A stretch of DNA of 64,000 nt. It comes from Amoebophrya sp. A120 (taxonomy: Eukaryota > Sar > Dinophyceae > Syndiniales > Amoebophryaceae). The DNA lies in the NCBI GenBank assembly GCA_905178155.1, contig CAJINV010000007.1, forward strand, positions 3,800,265 to 3,864,264, read 5' to 3'. The position numbers and the translations under genes are program-made. Positions 1-10,698 of the stretch are shown here, piece after piece. The notes beneath the pieces were generated by a model. The model did not search any database. It saw only the letters and a list, made by a program, of their open reading frames with translations, and was not told the origin of the DNA. Each line of letters starts with the position of its first letter. Position 1 is the first letter of the stretch.

Positions 1-1
1 A

Positions 2-3000
2 AGTCGGGACGTGCCAGGACCTGTTGGAGAGGGCAGCCCGAAGCCGAACCACGGAAGCACTGCAAGCATATCCAACTTCGGGACTCGCGTAGCTGCAAAT
101 CGCAACGTCACGACGGCTGAGGCTTCACCGGCCAGCATCGATCTTCGTGACGAAACCTCCACCCCGTTGGATCGATTTCAGAAACGGGCGATCCACCACA
201 TGCTGACGAATCGCCTGGCGATCATCCAAGGCGCCCCCGGAACCGGGAAATCCTTCACGTGCCGGCGCATAATCCGCATTCTGCATTCGTTGCAAGGGGT
301 CGAGAACTGCAACACCAACCCGGGCAGGTGGCGGTTCGTGCCGACGCAGGACCGGCTTGAAGCTGGTGTTGGTGAGGACCTCGGGAATATTAAAATACAG
401 ACGACAAAAGAAGAGCAAGGTTCCCTTTCGAAGATATCCGACCTTCAGAGCTGCCAGCAACTCCGTTTTCTAGTTGTCACCTACAAAAATCTGGCACTGG
501 ACGAAACGCTGAGCGGATTGCTTTCCACCTTCCCGGATAACCTGGTCCGCATCGGGAACTCCAGCAGCCCGGCGGAGACGCCGGAGCTGTCCGCGCGGCG
601 GCTGTTTAACCTGAAGAAGCAGAAGAAGTATGGACTGAGCTGGAAGATGCGGAAGGAGTACAAGCAGCTTTTGTTGAGGGCGAGAAAGCTGCAGCTCCGT
701 TTGGAGGACGAAATCCGCCGGTTTCAGGTCGTGCGGTTCTTCTCCCCGACGATGTTCTTGCTGCAGTGCACCTACGAGCAACTGTGCAACCTGCTATTGT
801 TGAAATGGGAAGAGCAACGCCCGTTCATGGTCGAGGCAGTGAAAAGCCGAACCGCTTTGCTCGGTATGCTTGGTCACGTGTCAGACTTCCTCGCGAAAAG
901 AGAACAGTTGGGCGCAGCCGCGGGAGCAGTTGCGGGGCAGGCAGTAGATGAACAAGTATCTAGAGCAAGTAGCTCTTCTTTGCCTTTCTCTTATACCCCA
1001 CCCCCGCGTCGGCTGGTTGCGGAATTCTTCGCGAACCCGGGGCGGCTGCCACTCGACTACCAGGAGACGTGTGCGGTTCTAGGCAACCTAACGACCGAGG
1101 CTCTCAACGAGTGGGCCCCAGACGTCGAGGAATTTCGAAATTTTTCGAGAAGCCTGCGCGAGGCGAAGATCGATCTGTACAGCACCAGTGAGGAGATTAT
1201 TGACTGGAAGGATGGCAGAATCCAGGACTCGCTGCGCGACCAAACCGAGGACCAAGCAGCCGCAGAGCGGCTGGGAGAGAAGGAGGCGTTCCTGAAATCC
1301 CTCGCGGTGCAGGAGAACGAGGAGGTGTTGGACTACAAGGAAAGGCTGCGAGAGGAAACAGAAAATTTGTACGGGCGTGCGAGGGCGAGTCACGAATCGC
1401 AATTGAAGAAGCTTGACGAGATCGTTTTTTTCGACAAAGAAGCCGAGGTTTCCGCGCGGAACCACGTCAAGGAGCAGGCGAAGGAGCTGGGCAGGAAGGC
1501 AAAACAGGTGGCAAAATTCAGCAAAAAGTGGTTTTGCGACTTGAAGAAGAAAAAGAAAGCTGAAAAGATAAAGGAAAAAAAACAGCACAAAGGTCAAGCA
1601 ATGCAATCTGAAGGACCATCTGTTGGCGCAAGAAGGACCGTAGGTGTCCGCGACACAGCAGCTACTGGTGGAACGACAACCGCGACTAGAATCGCACGAG
1701 GCGCAACCCCTGCGAAGAAGAACGAAGACAACAGCAAGACCAGCCCACTTTCTAACAGCGACGAGAGCGATGCGTCCTCCGACACCGACTCCATTTCCTT
1801 TCTCAGCGACGCGTCCTCGTCTTTTTTGGAAGAAGAGGAGCTTTTTGAACGTGGAGACGAAGAACGTGATAGAGGCACGCGTCAACCCGATTCTGATTCT
1901 GACTCCTCTAGTGAAGAGGACGAAATCAATGATCCTCATGCGGCAGCTGGAGATAGAGGTACTAAAGCACCGACCAACGTTCCCTATTTCCCCGCCGTCG
2001 TCGACAACCTTTCCGAAACTGCGAGACTTACCCTGCTAAACGACCAAAATCTCGCTGGGATGTCGCAGCGGCAACGGATGAGCTTCTTGCAGGTTCTGAT
2101 CCACGAAGCGGTTCGGAAGGTCAACAAAGATTTTGAAGCAGTGCACAAGGAATTCGAAGACTGTCGGGCCGAAATTCAGAAAATCCGGGAGGAAAGGGTT
2201 GTGCGGATCCTCCGCTCGCAAATCATCGTTGGGGCGACCATCGTCGGCGCGTCCATTCACACAAAGGTGCTGCAGAGGCTCAGGCCGGACGTCGTGGTCG
2301 TCGAGGAGGCCGCGGAAGTCTTGGAGCCGCTGTTGCTACCGTGTTTGGGACCCTGGGTGAAGCACTTGATCATGATTGGAGACCACCAACAATTGCCGCC
2401 CATGGTAGAGTCTGACGTTTTGCGCACGCAGCACAACTTCGCGTCCTCGGCAATGCTGAGGATGATCAAGCTGAAAGAGAAGGTAGAAATGTTCTTGAGT
2501 TTTGTTGCTCATTGAAGTAGAAGTCTTTGTCTTGCTTTGTTCTTTAGTCCGGACATTTGTCTAGAAGTGATCTGGTGCGCACGCGGTGCTTCGAATACGG
2601 CTGCGGTAGACGCCGTGGCTTTCGTCTTCTTTCTTGAAGCTTCGAAGCAAGAACTCTGTTTCAAATCGCGTTCCACAACCCAACACATCAGGACCTTTCG
2701 TCCATTGACCCCCGAAATCGCATCTACGCGCCGCTGATGCTTCAAGCGCGGAGCTTACCGGAAATTTCCAAGTACCTTCGAAGATACGAGTATCCTGACA
2801 TGCAGGACAACGAAGCAGCGGTGGCCGTCCTGGAAACTCCGAAATTCGTCGCGCATCCCATTTTCTGGTGGGACACGGGGCGCACGCAGGACCGCGAATA
2901 CAACCACAGCTTTGAAAATCCGCGGGAAGCGGCGTTTGTGGTCCATTTAGCGTTCTATCTGTTCCAGAACGGCGTTGCGCCCGAACAATTGCACGTCTTG

Positions 3001-5538
3001 GCGCCGTACCGAGCCCAAGTGGCCTGTATCGGCAAGTACGCAAGGGAGAAATTTGGGCGGGACCGAAAGAACAAACAGATGCTGCAGCAATTACAGCGCC
3101 AGCGGGACGAGACCTTTGTACGTGGCAGAAATTACGCTGCAGATAAAAGACCAGCACCAGATGGTATAAGCTGTTCTAGTCAAGCTCTGTCATCTTCATC
3201 TAATGCTCCTGCGGGTGGCGGTATTCGTGGAGGCCCGGGTGAAGAAAACGCAGCTGTGGCTAGTAAAGTAGACGGTTTTGCGCTGCAGCCACAGCATGGA
3301 AATCATCAAAAGCAGGAGCAGACTGACAGCGAACAGCAGCAGACCGCAATTGACTCCCGGGAGCGTAATTTTCTCGACGCGTTTGTGAAGAATATCACCC
3401 CGATTGACGGGTTCCAGGGGAACCAAAACAAGTACATCATCATTTCGTGGACGCGCTCCAACCCCGACCACATCTGTGGGTTTCTGAAGCGGCCGGAGGG
3501 CATCAACCGCCGAATCGTCGCGCAATCCCGGGCACGGTGCGGGCTGTTCATGGTAGGAGACGTGAGCAATTTCGAGTATGACGTGCCGAAACGGAACTTG
3601 TTCGCGGAGCAGGTGGGCAGAACGGGTGGAACAAGCGGGACTACAAGGAGTGGCAATACCAAGAATTCCAGCAAGTCGCCATCGAAGAAGAAAAACTCCA
3701 AAGGAAAAAACGCGACCATCAGTGCGGCCAGCGGCGGACTTGATGCGAAAGACCTCCGGATGATAAACGCAGCAGATGACAACAAGACCGCGAACGAGTT
3801 GTGGAAAACCCGGTTCGTCGATTTACTGCGAGAAGACGACCGCGTGAGCCCGTACCTGCCGCTTTGTTGTCCCCGGCATCCGGAGAAGAAGTTACAGTGC
3901 GCAGCGCCGGAAGACTTTCCGAACTTTGCGCTGGGGAAGAATTTGATTTGCCGGGAAAAGTGCGGCAAGGTCATCGACGCCTGCGGCCACACCTGTGAGC
4001 AGCTCTGTCATTCCGGCCCGTGCTCGCAGGCATTGTGTGTGAGGGAGGTAGAAATCCCGTGCAGCAGGTTCCCAGCGACGCACCCGAAAAAAAAGGTACC
4101 TTGCTGCAGCCGCCTGCTGTGGTCGACATCGTGGTCCTCGTCGATTTCAGGAGCTTCTAGTGCCGCTGGTGACGTCACCCTTAACACGACTTGCATCACT
4201 GCTGGTTGCGGCGCGACCAGAGCTATTTCTGCCTTATCTCTGCAACCAATTTGCGAGGAAATCGTGGAGCTTGCCTGTACACATTGCGGAAAACCGAGCA
4301 AGAAAAAGTGTGGAAAACTGCCTCAACTACAACAGCCAGGAGAGTACGTTTGCAGAAAGAAGTTCAAGTGTCATAAAGACCCAGAGCACACCCTAGTCCG
4401 TTACTGCAACGAACAAGAGGCAGACATCAAGTGTACTCAGAAGTGCGGGAAGCAGCTCCCGTGCGGCCACCCGTGCCCCTTGCTTTGTGGCGAGGACTGC
4501 AGTCTTGCGGTGTGCAAAAAAATTATTTGGATCACGTGTGCAGCAGGAAGGCATAAGCAAAAAGTCTACTGTGACGATTTCAAGAAGCAGGCGGAGGAAG
4601 AGGCCGCGAAAATTATGGATAAAAATGCAGCTGCCGCAGCTACCACGGAGGCAGCTGCGCCAACATCAACCTTCACCAGCAAAAAGCTTTGCAAGCAAGA
4701 GGTGAAATTCCGGTGCACCAAATGCGCCGGTTCCCTGGTCCGTTACTGCTACCAAGCGGAAGCAGACATCAAATGCGACCACTACTGTCGGCGGAAGCTG
4801 AAATGCGGACACCAGTGCACGCGGCTGTGCCACGAACCCTGTCCAGAAACGCCCGAGGAGTGCCTGGTTTGCCGCGAAGACATGAAGAAAAACTTTTTCC
4901 GCTTTGTGGACGATTTTGAAGACGACGAAGAGGCGGCAGAAGAGGAAGAGCTGCTGTCTCGTAGAAGTAGCAAAAATGGCATGCCCGGCATGCCGTCAAG
5001 CTCCAGCACATCTTCGTCGAGCAGTGCAGCAAGTTCGTCTGATCAAGCGACCAATGCGGGGTGTTCTTCGTCAACCTCCGCAACAACCCCAAGAAGTACT
5101 AGGAAAAAGAGGAATTTGAATAGGGACAAGGAGAAGAAGCACGTCAAGACGCTTCATTTGTCCGAAATCCGGTACAGCCAAAACTCTTGCTCCGATCACT
5201 TCCGGAATGGAGACAACTTGTTCGAAACCCTGGAAAAGTTAAGAGCCGACGAGGAATTGCTGAACTCTTTTCCGAGCATCGAGGTGGTCGAGTACGAGGA
5301 AATGTTTTTCTCCATGGACAACCGCCGGCTGTTTCTCTTGAAGCAATTGTATAGCGACCACACGCTGATCGAGACGATTTACTACCCAGACCCGGCCGAG
5401 TATGGGAAGAGTTTGTTTTTCAAAAAAATGAGAAAGAACTTAGAGTCAGGAGATGTGCGGGAGAATTTGAAAAGTTTGTGGGCGATAGAAGTGAAGCCGT
5501 TTAATCCGAAGCGGAAAGGGGTCAGCCGTCGCGCATGA
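2..5538 (+). CDS. ZNFX1: ZNFX1-like superfamily 1 helicase with NFX1-type zinc fingers (5' end outside window)
   Basis: The frame is open from base 2, so the start lies upstream of the window. I read two exons, 2-2482 and 2692-5538, around a 209-nt phase-0 GT-AG intron. Visible helicase motifs are Walker A GAPGTGKS (230-253), the ZNFX1-type motif II VVVEEAAEVLE (about 2290-2325), GDHQQLPP (2378-2401), a QxRxxPEI motif at the start of exon 2, then DGFQGNQ (about 3406) and QSRARCGLFMVG (about 3520). Cys/His-rich NFX1-type fingers follow near 3955-4045, 4438-4520 and 4777-4880. Known ZNFX1 proteins are SF1 RNA helicases of small-RNA and antiviral surveillance; that role here is inferred from homology. 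About 80 disordered residues (3120-3360) are inserted between helicase motifs, and acidic Ser-rich sequence follows the last finger. The order helicase then fingers separates it from NFX1 transcription factors. Family call is firm; orthology is less so. Confidence 0.85.
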
Positions 5539-6926
5539 AATTAGGGGACGGGCGATGGCGAAACGGAAAGTACAGCCAGCACATCTGCAATACCTTTTCG
5601 GAGAAGAACAAGAAAGGCACATTTTTGCATTTCGAAAATAATATTAAAATGACTCATTGTAATATCCTGAATCAACAACAATCTAGTCCCTTGCTTGCGC
5701 CCCAAGCAAGCTTGAGCTAAACCTAAATCTAAATCATGTAGAAGGCAGTCAACGAGCTCGAGCCAAAACCAAACATAAATCCAGGCGAACCCCGCTGGGC
5801 CCTGTGTATGATCTCACTCGGTGGACTCGTCCTCTCGATAAATATGGTTGAGGTCAATATATGTTTGAATCTCTGAGTACTTACAAAAAAAGATGAGTAA
5901 GCTAGTACAGCACGTAACATGTATAGACGCACCCACAGATCGTGCAAGTTAGTAGATAGACTTGCAAGGCATTTTCAGAACGAGAAAAGTTGATCCAGAT
6001 ACGAAACACTGACTTCGACGGCTGCCTGTGAACGAGATTCCAGCACATCAGTGCTGGCTCATTCAAGTTATTCTCACCAATCTCAGAGGCAAGCCGTCGC
6101 TCATTCATCTTCATTTGCGAGCATTTCGTTTGCAAGCAGAACGAAGCACTTCCAACGACCCCTTCCAATCAACTCGAACTTTCTAAAGAACGCTAGCACA
6201 AAGCACCACGAATAGGATTAGCGAAAGTGGAAACACAATGACATCGCAAGAAATTCGGCCTGGAAGCTCTTTTATGAGTTGAGTATAAACGAGGACTCGT
6301 GATGTGTTGCTTGTGTTCTTCCTTAGCTCCTGACCATCGTAGCAGCAGAGTGCGAAAAGCTCTGAGTCTATTTAGGCACCGTCGGTCCGTCGATAGCAGG
6401 CTCTTAGTTCCTTATTCGTGAGGCTTACAGCGACAAACAGCTCCCGTTTGTGACTGCTACAGACAGCTCATCGGCAAAGTTGTCGGTGAAGGTATGACAA
6501 TATAATCGGTCGTTGGCATATACACAAAGATCTGTCCAGATCAGAAAAGTGTACAGTAATCGGTAGAAGACGATGCTGATGCTACTTAAGCTTAACAAAT
6601 CGCTGCATCGTTTATAGTTAAGTTTATGGATGCAGCAAGTAGGACTAGGACGGAGCCCAGGTTCTTGTTGCACACCCCGAATGAATCTGTTTTAGAAGTC
6701 TGCTATTCGTCCAATGTACAACCCGCAGTGCCTGCTGTGACATGCTGGTTTCATAAGGATCCCAAGCACCGTCGCTCCACCGGACGATCGTTGTTGATCG
6801 TTGTAGTATGATGCGAATACTATACTAATTTTCTTTTCTCTGTCCCCTCTTGAAAGAAGGAAGTTCCAAGTTCTTGCCATATCCGCAAGAAAGACATTTA
6901 CCATGTTGGGCTAGAAGCTGATCCAA
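5539..6926. other. intergenic, no gene seen
   Basis: AT-richer than the flanking genes, with only short open frames lacking codon-like composition. It presumably holds the 3' end of the helicase gene and the promoter of the secreted-protein gene, but no specific motif can be pointed to. Confidence 0.6.
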
Positions 6927-9900
6927 ATGAAAACTACAAACACGAAAATGCCAAAACACTTCCAACTAACCCTGCAGCGAGCATTCGGGCTTTTAATAGC
7001 CTTTGTTTATCATCATCAAAACGGTGCGACCACGTTCGTCCACGCCGTGGCCTACCACAGCTACCCGTCGGGCGACGTGTACCAGGGTCCCGCGCACACG
7101 AATGACCTGCAGAGCGTCGAGGTCGTGGTCCGGCACAACCCCTACGCGGATTCGCCCACGGTGGCCTTCAGCACGGTCTTCGACTCGACGAAGGCGACCA
7201 TCCTGCACTTTGCCACGACCTATTGTCCGGTGGCGGACGAAAACGTGAAGAAGCTGAAAACGTTGGCGGATGCGAACGCGGATGTGCAATTTTTCACCAT
7301 TATTCCCTACAACAACCAGGACGGCAACTGTTTCAAACAGGAAGCGCTGACCGACTCCATGACGGGAGCCAGCATGACGTGCCAAGGCGACGGCGGCGCG
7401 GCCCTGTACTACGTGAAGGGTTTCTCCTACCTCTGGTCCGCCAACCTGAACCAGCCCGAAACCCCAAAAAACTACAAGCTGCTCCAGGACACGCCGTACC
7501 TGAGCTTTTCCGGAATGAACATGTACCTAAAGGGGGAATTCTACTCTAAATTCGGAGTGTCCACGGCGAACGGGGAGTCCTGGCACACGAAGGAGCAGGT
7601 GGTGGCGTTCACGAAAAACGGCAACAACTTCGGAATGATGTTTCCGCAACGCCGATCGGGGTCGCAAGGCATCGTGGGCATGCAGTGGGACGCGTACGAC
7701 AGCGCAAACGGGGGTCCCAAAACCTCGGGCGTGATGTGGGAAGATGTGCAGGCGCTGCTCACCGCCGTGAAAGCCGACAATTCCCCGGCATCGCAGACGC
7801 CGACGCCCACGCCGGCACCAACGCCGGCGTCATCTTCCTCGGACTGTATCGGCACACAATCAAGGTCTTGTCAAGAGAAAGAGAGTAGAGTCATAGTCCT
7901 TTTGCATATTTTTCGTCCTTTTCGCCAGAATTTTTATGTAGTTGAAAGTGTAAATCAGCTTCCTCTTCGACTTCGTGTGGAAGTTCGTGTGTACAAAGAG
8001 CTGGCGTCAAAATGGGTTCTGGCGTATCTGTGTTCTTGCATCACGAGAAATTGAGACACCTTGTGTCTATATACGAATGAAAATCTCTACAACTACATCT
8101 CACTAACATGCAAGGTTTTGCTTTGATACACTCGAGGGGCACACCGTCGCCCACTCCATCAAGCCCATCGCCGTCGCCCACTCCCAGTCCCGCACCGGCT
8201 CCAGGTATGGTTTTCACCTAGGATTTTCATGGATGCTGGTGTTAGTTTTGTTCCAATTGAATGCAGCAAAGATGTGAATTTCATCCGTCGTTGAAAACAG
8301 TATGTAACAGTGTCGCCATCTTGCGTGATCGCTCTGGCGTCTTGTTTGCTATCCATCGTGCGAAAAGAACTACATATTAGCGTACCTGTACCACTCCTCA
8401 CTGCATGTAAAAAAAAACTTCACCGCAAATTTTTCCCCATCCTTCAAACAGCACCGACGACGCCCGCTCCGGACAACCACGTGTTTTACGGGCAGACGAA
8501 ACTGACTTTCACCACGAGCGAAACCTGCACCACTGGCTATCTGACCTCCACCCTCGGGCCGTCGGTGGTAAAGGGGCTGGCGTCGTTTCTGAGCCTTGCC
8601 TATCAACTGTAAAAATGTCTGGGCCTGGAAGATAGCAACTTGTCATGCTGTTTTTGGACTCTAAAAAAAATTTGTATTGCATGACCAGCAAGAGGGGCGC
8701 AGTTTTTGCTACACGGACAGGGCATTTCTCATGCGGAAGGTGCATCAAGAAGCACTCAGAAAATCTGTGATGCTAGGGCATACACCACAGCCGTCGTGGG
8801 TAGTGTCAGGTGTGCATGACAAATCTTCCAATCTTCCAGACCCAGACATTTTTACATTTCATATTGGCGAGGACCGGGTGGCGCTGGATTCCGTGGCGTG
8901 TGCGCGAAGGAGGGAACTTCTGATGGTGGACGAAAGTGGGAGGACGGTTGAAAATTTATTTGCTCATGAGACGGCCGACGCGAAAGAAGAAGATGCACGC
9001 CGACTTACGAGCAGCACGGTCAGTGGCGACTTCGGGTACCGCGTCTCCGGTTTTTCCAGTCAATCGTCGGCTTTGACCTCGCTGATTGCTTTGCAAAACG
9101 TGGACGGCAGTGCCGGGTCCGACACCGCTCTGGTTTCTGCGGTCAACACGGCTCTGCCGTGTCAGACGGTCAACACGGCTCTGGTTTTATCGCGCCAGAC
9201 CCGGACCAAGAGCCTCGGGGGCGCGCCGGGAAGAATTTTCGGCAGCATGGCGCAGTCCATTCGCAAGGCGATGCCGACAAAGACGACCGTCACGTTGACA
9301 AAATGCAATGGAGCTGCAAGTGCAAGCACTACCTGCGGAGCGCAAACTGGTGCAACAACCGGCACTACACGCAGTACCAACGAAGATGAGGAGCGTGACG
9401 AATTTTATTCCCCGGTTTCTCCCACATCGCCGCAGGAGCCGAATCACTTCGGCCGCGAGGCGTCCGGTTCGTCTAGCGGATGCGTCGTTTATCATACTAC
9501 TCAGCTTTACCAAGAGCTTACTGCGCAGCACCATCAACTACCCTTCCGTCCGCCCACTCCGCAAAACGCGCCGGAGCTGCTGGATAACTTTTCGCCGCCT
9601 GAGACTCAATCAGGAGCAGGAACAGCAGGAAGACAAATGGAGCCCCAACAACCCCCAACGCAGCTGCAAACCCCTCGTGGTTCTGCCGTTAACGCAGCAC
9701 GTAGTAGAAGTAGAGCGGGAAGCAAAGCCTCCTGTTCATCGGAGCACTGGCCACTGCACTGCTCTCAGTTGCAGCAAGTATTGGCGGCAGTGGGCGCAGG
9801 AGGAGCTCGTCCGGTTACGGGCTGTGATTACCACAACCACGGGCCGCAAGTGGAAGCAGCCGGTAATCATGGTTGCCACCCACACATCGTTGATCACGAC

Positions 9901-10074
9901 CTGCAAATGGAAGAGGAAGAAGAACGTCAGCGCAAGGAAGAACCCGCGCCACTGAAAACGCATGTGTATTGTGCGGACGGCACGGGGTTAGTACTAGACA
10001 CACCAATGCTAGATTGTTGTGGAGCAGGTACTAGTACAGGCACTGGAGCTGTGTGTTTGCTTTCTCTGAGATGA
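6927..10074 (+). CDS. secreted protein, thioredoxin-like N-terminus, Pro/Thr-rich linker, Ser/Thr/Gln-rich tail
   Basis: Proposed exons are 6927-7857, 8145-8204, 8452-8600 and 8869-10074, which sum to a continuous frame of 781 codons. The start ATG is followed by a hydrophobic signal peptide (about residues 14-40). Residues 80-120 (TILHFATTYCPVADENVKKL, then VQFFTIIPYN) look like a thioredoxin/redoxin strand-helix-strand with only one Cys of the usual pair. Exon 2 is 60 nt and encodes only a Pro/Ser/Thr linker; exon 3 starts with more linker and then a globular stretch with TFTTSETCTTGYL. Exon 4 continues this module (RVALDSVACARRR), similar in style to SEA-like extracellular modules of alveolate surface proteins; this is impressionistic. 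Intron 8205-8451 is GT-AG. Intron 8601-8868 is an introner. Intron 7858-8144 is bounded by GGCACAC on both sides, although a GT-AG option also keeps frame. The last 600 nt of exon 4 are low complexity and less certain as coding. Confidence 0.55.
8601..8863 (+). mobile_element. introner element (TGTCTGGGYCTGGAAGA family), copy 1
   Basis: An insertion starts TATCAACTGTAAAAATGTCT and ends with the inverted partner (ATCTTCCAGACCCAGACATT, then TTTACATTTCATA). The flanks are TTGCC (8596-8600) and TTGGC (8864-8868), a near-perfect 5-bp target-site duplication. Removing 8601-8868 joins an Ala codon to a Glu codon in the downstream frame; the 268 nt is not a multiple of 3, so the join is needed to keep both exons in frame. 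No register of the boundary gives GT-AG. An internal motif TTTGTATTGCATGAC is shared with the copy at 61752. Confidence 0.8.
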
Positions 10075-10308
10075 AACAAAAACATCGTGTCTTGATGAAA
10101 AAGGTCGCGCAGGGAGAAAGTTTAGTTTTTGGCTCCTTCCCAGCAAGGCAAGATTAAAATAAAAAGATAGCCGAGTCATCCCGTAGATGTGGATTTCTTT
10201 GTAGTTACAGCGAAAAATTACAACAGGCGCGATGCCTATTCAGTGGCACTCGGCGACCAGGGTGGAGCCTTGAAAACCGCTCTGGTTTCTGCGGTCAACA
10301 CGGCTCTG
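9124..10308 (+). repeat. 33-bp direct repeat, copies at 9124-9156 and 10276-10308
   Basis: The two 33-nt copies (beginning ACCGCTCTGGTTTCTGCGGT) are identical and encode TALVSAVNTAL-like peptide in both open frames. A partial third copy (GGTCAACACGGCTCTGG) lies near 9168. This suggests local duplication or rearrangement within the 3' part of the secreted-protein locus. Confidence 0.7.
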
Positions 10309-10698
10309 ACGGCTCTGATGAACCTCATCAACAAGGAGCTCGCGGCGGTGCAAAATGCTACCCAGACGGACAAGCTGCGCGAGATTCTGGGTCCCCGCGG
10401 CGCCAGACTCATCGCCACGTACGTTCCTCGGCAAAGGCGGAGCGGCCACGGACGTAAAAAACATAACATCAGGGCCACCATTTCGCAGGAAGCTGTGTGT
10501 CGAGAGACTTACCGAGAGCGCACAAGAGGGGCGCTAGCAATCGGAAAAGTCCTCAACGCGCCATGGCTTGCCACCGCGCGTGCCGCTGTGGCTGCTTGCT
10601 ACCATAACGGAAAGCTAAGCAAGAACAAGATCGACGCAGCAAAAGTTGCTCGACCAGTTGCAGTGCGACGAGCGACATGCAGATCGACGAGTAAATGA
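10189..10698 (+). CDS. hypothetical ORF, possibly a duplicated exon of the preceding gene
   Basis: A 169-codon open frame follows the secreted-protein gene by 114 nt. It shares a 33-bp exact repeat with exon 4 of that gene (peptide TALVSAVNTAL) and then reads ALTALMNLINKELAAVQNA and a basic, Arg/Lys-rich tail. It could be a further 3' exon, a degenerate duplicated copy, or chance. Its ATG at 10189 has no other support. No domain is recognised, and no splice pair joining it to the gene upstream is obvious. Confidence 0.2.
   Translation: MDFFVVTAKNYNRRDAYSVALGDQGGALKTALVSAVNTALTALMNLINKELAAVQNATQTDKLREILGPRGARLIATYVPRQRRSGHGRKKHNIRATISQEAVCRETYRERTRGALAIGKVLNAPWLATARAAVAACYHNGKLSKNKIDAAKVARPVAVRRATCRSTSK

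Noticed and set aside
1088-1939. 283-codon minus-strand frame
   Set aside because: Antisense shadow of the helicase exon; no domain.
5715-5735. telomere-like AACCTAAATCTAAATC
   Set aside because: Too short and irregular for an interstitial telomeric array.
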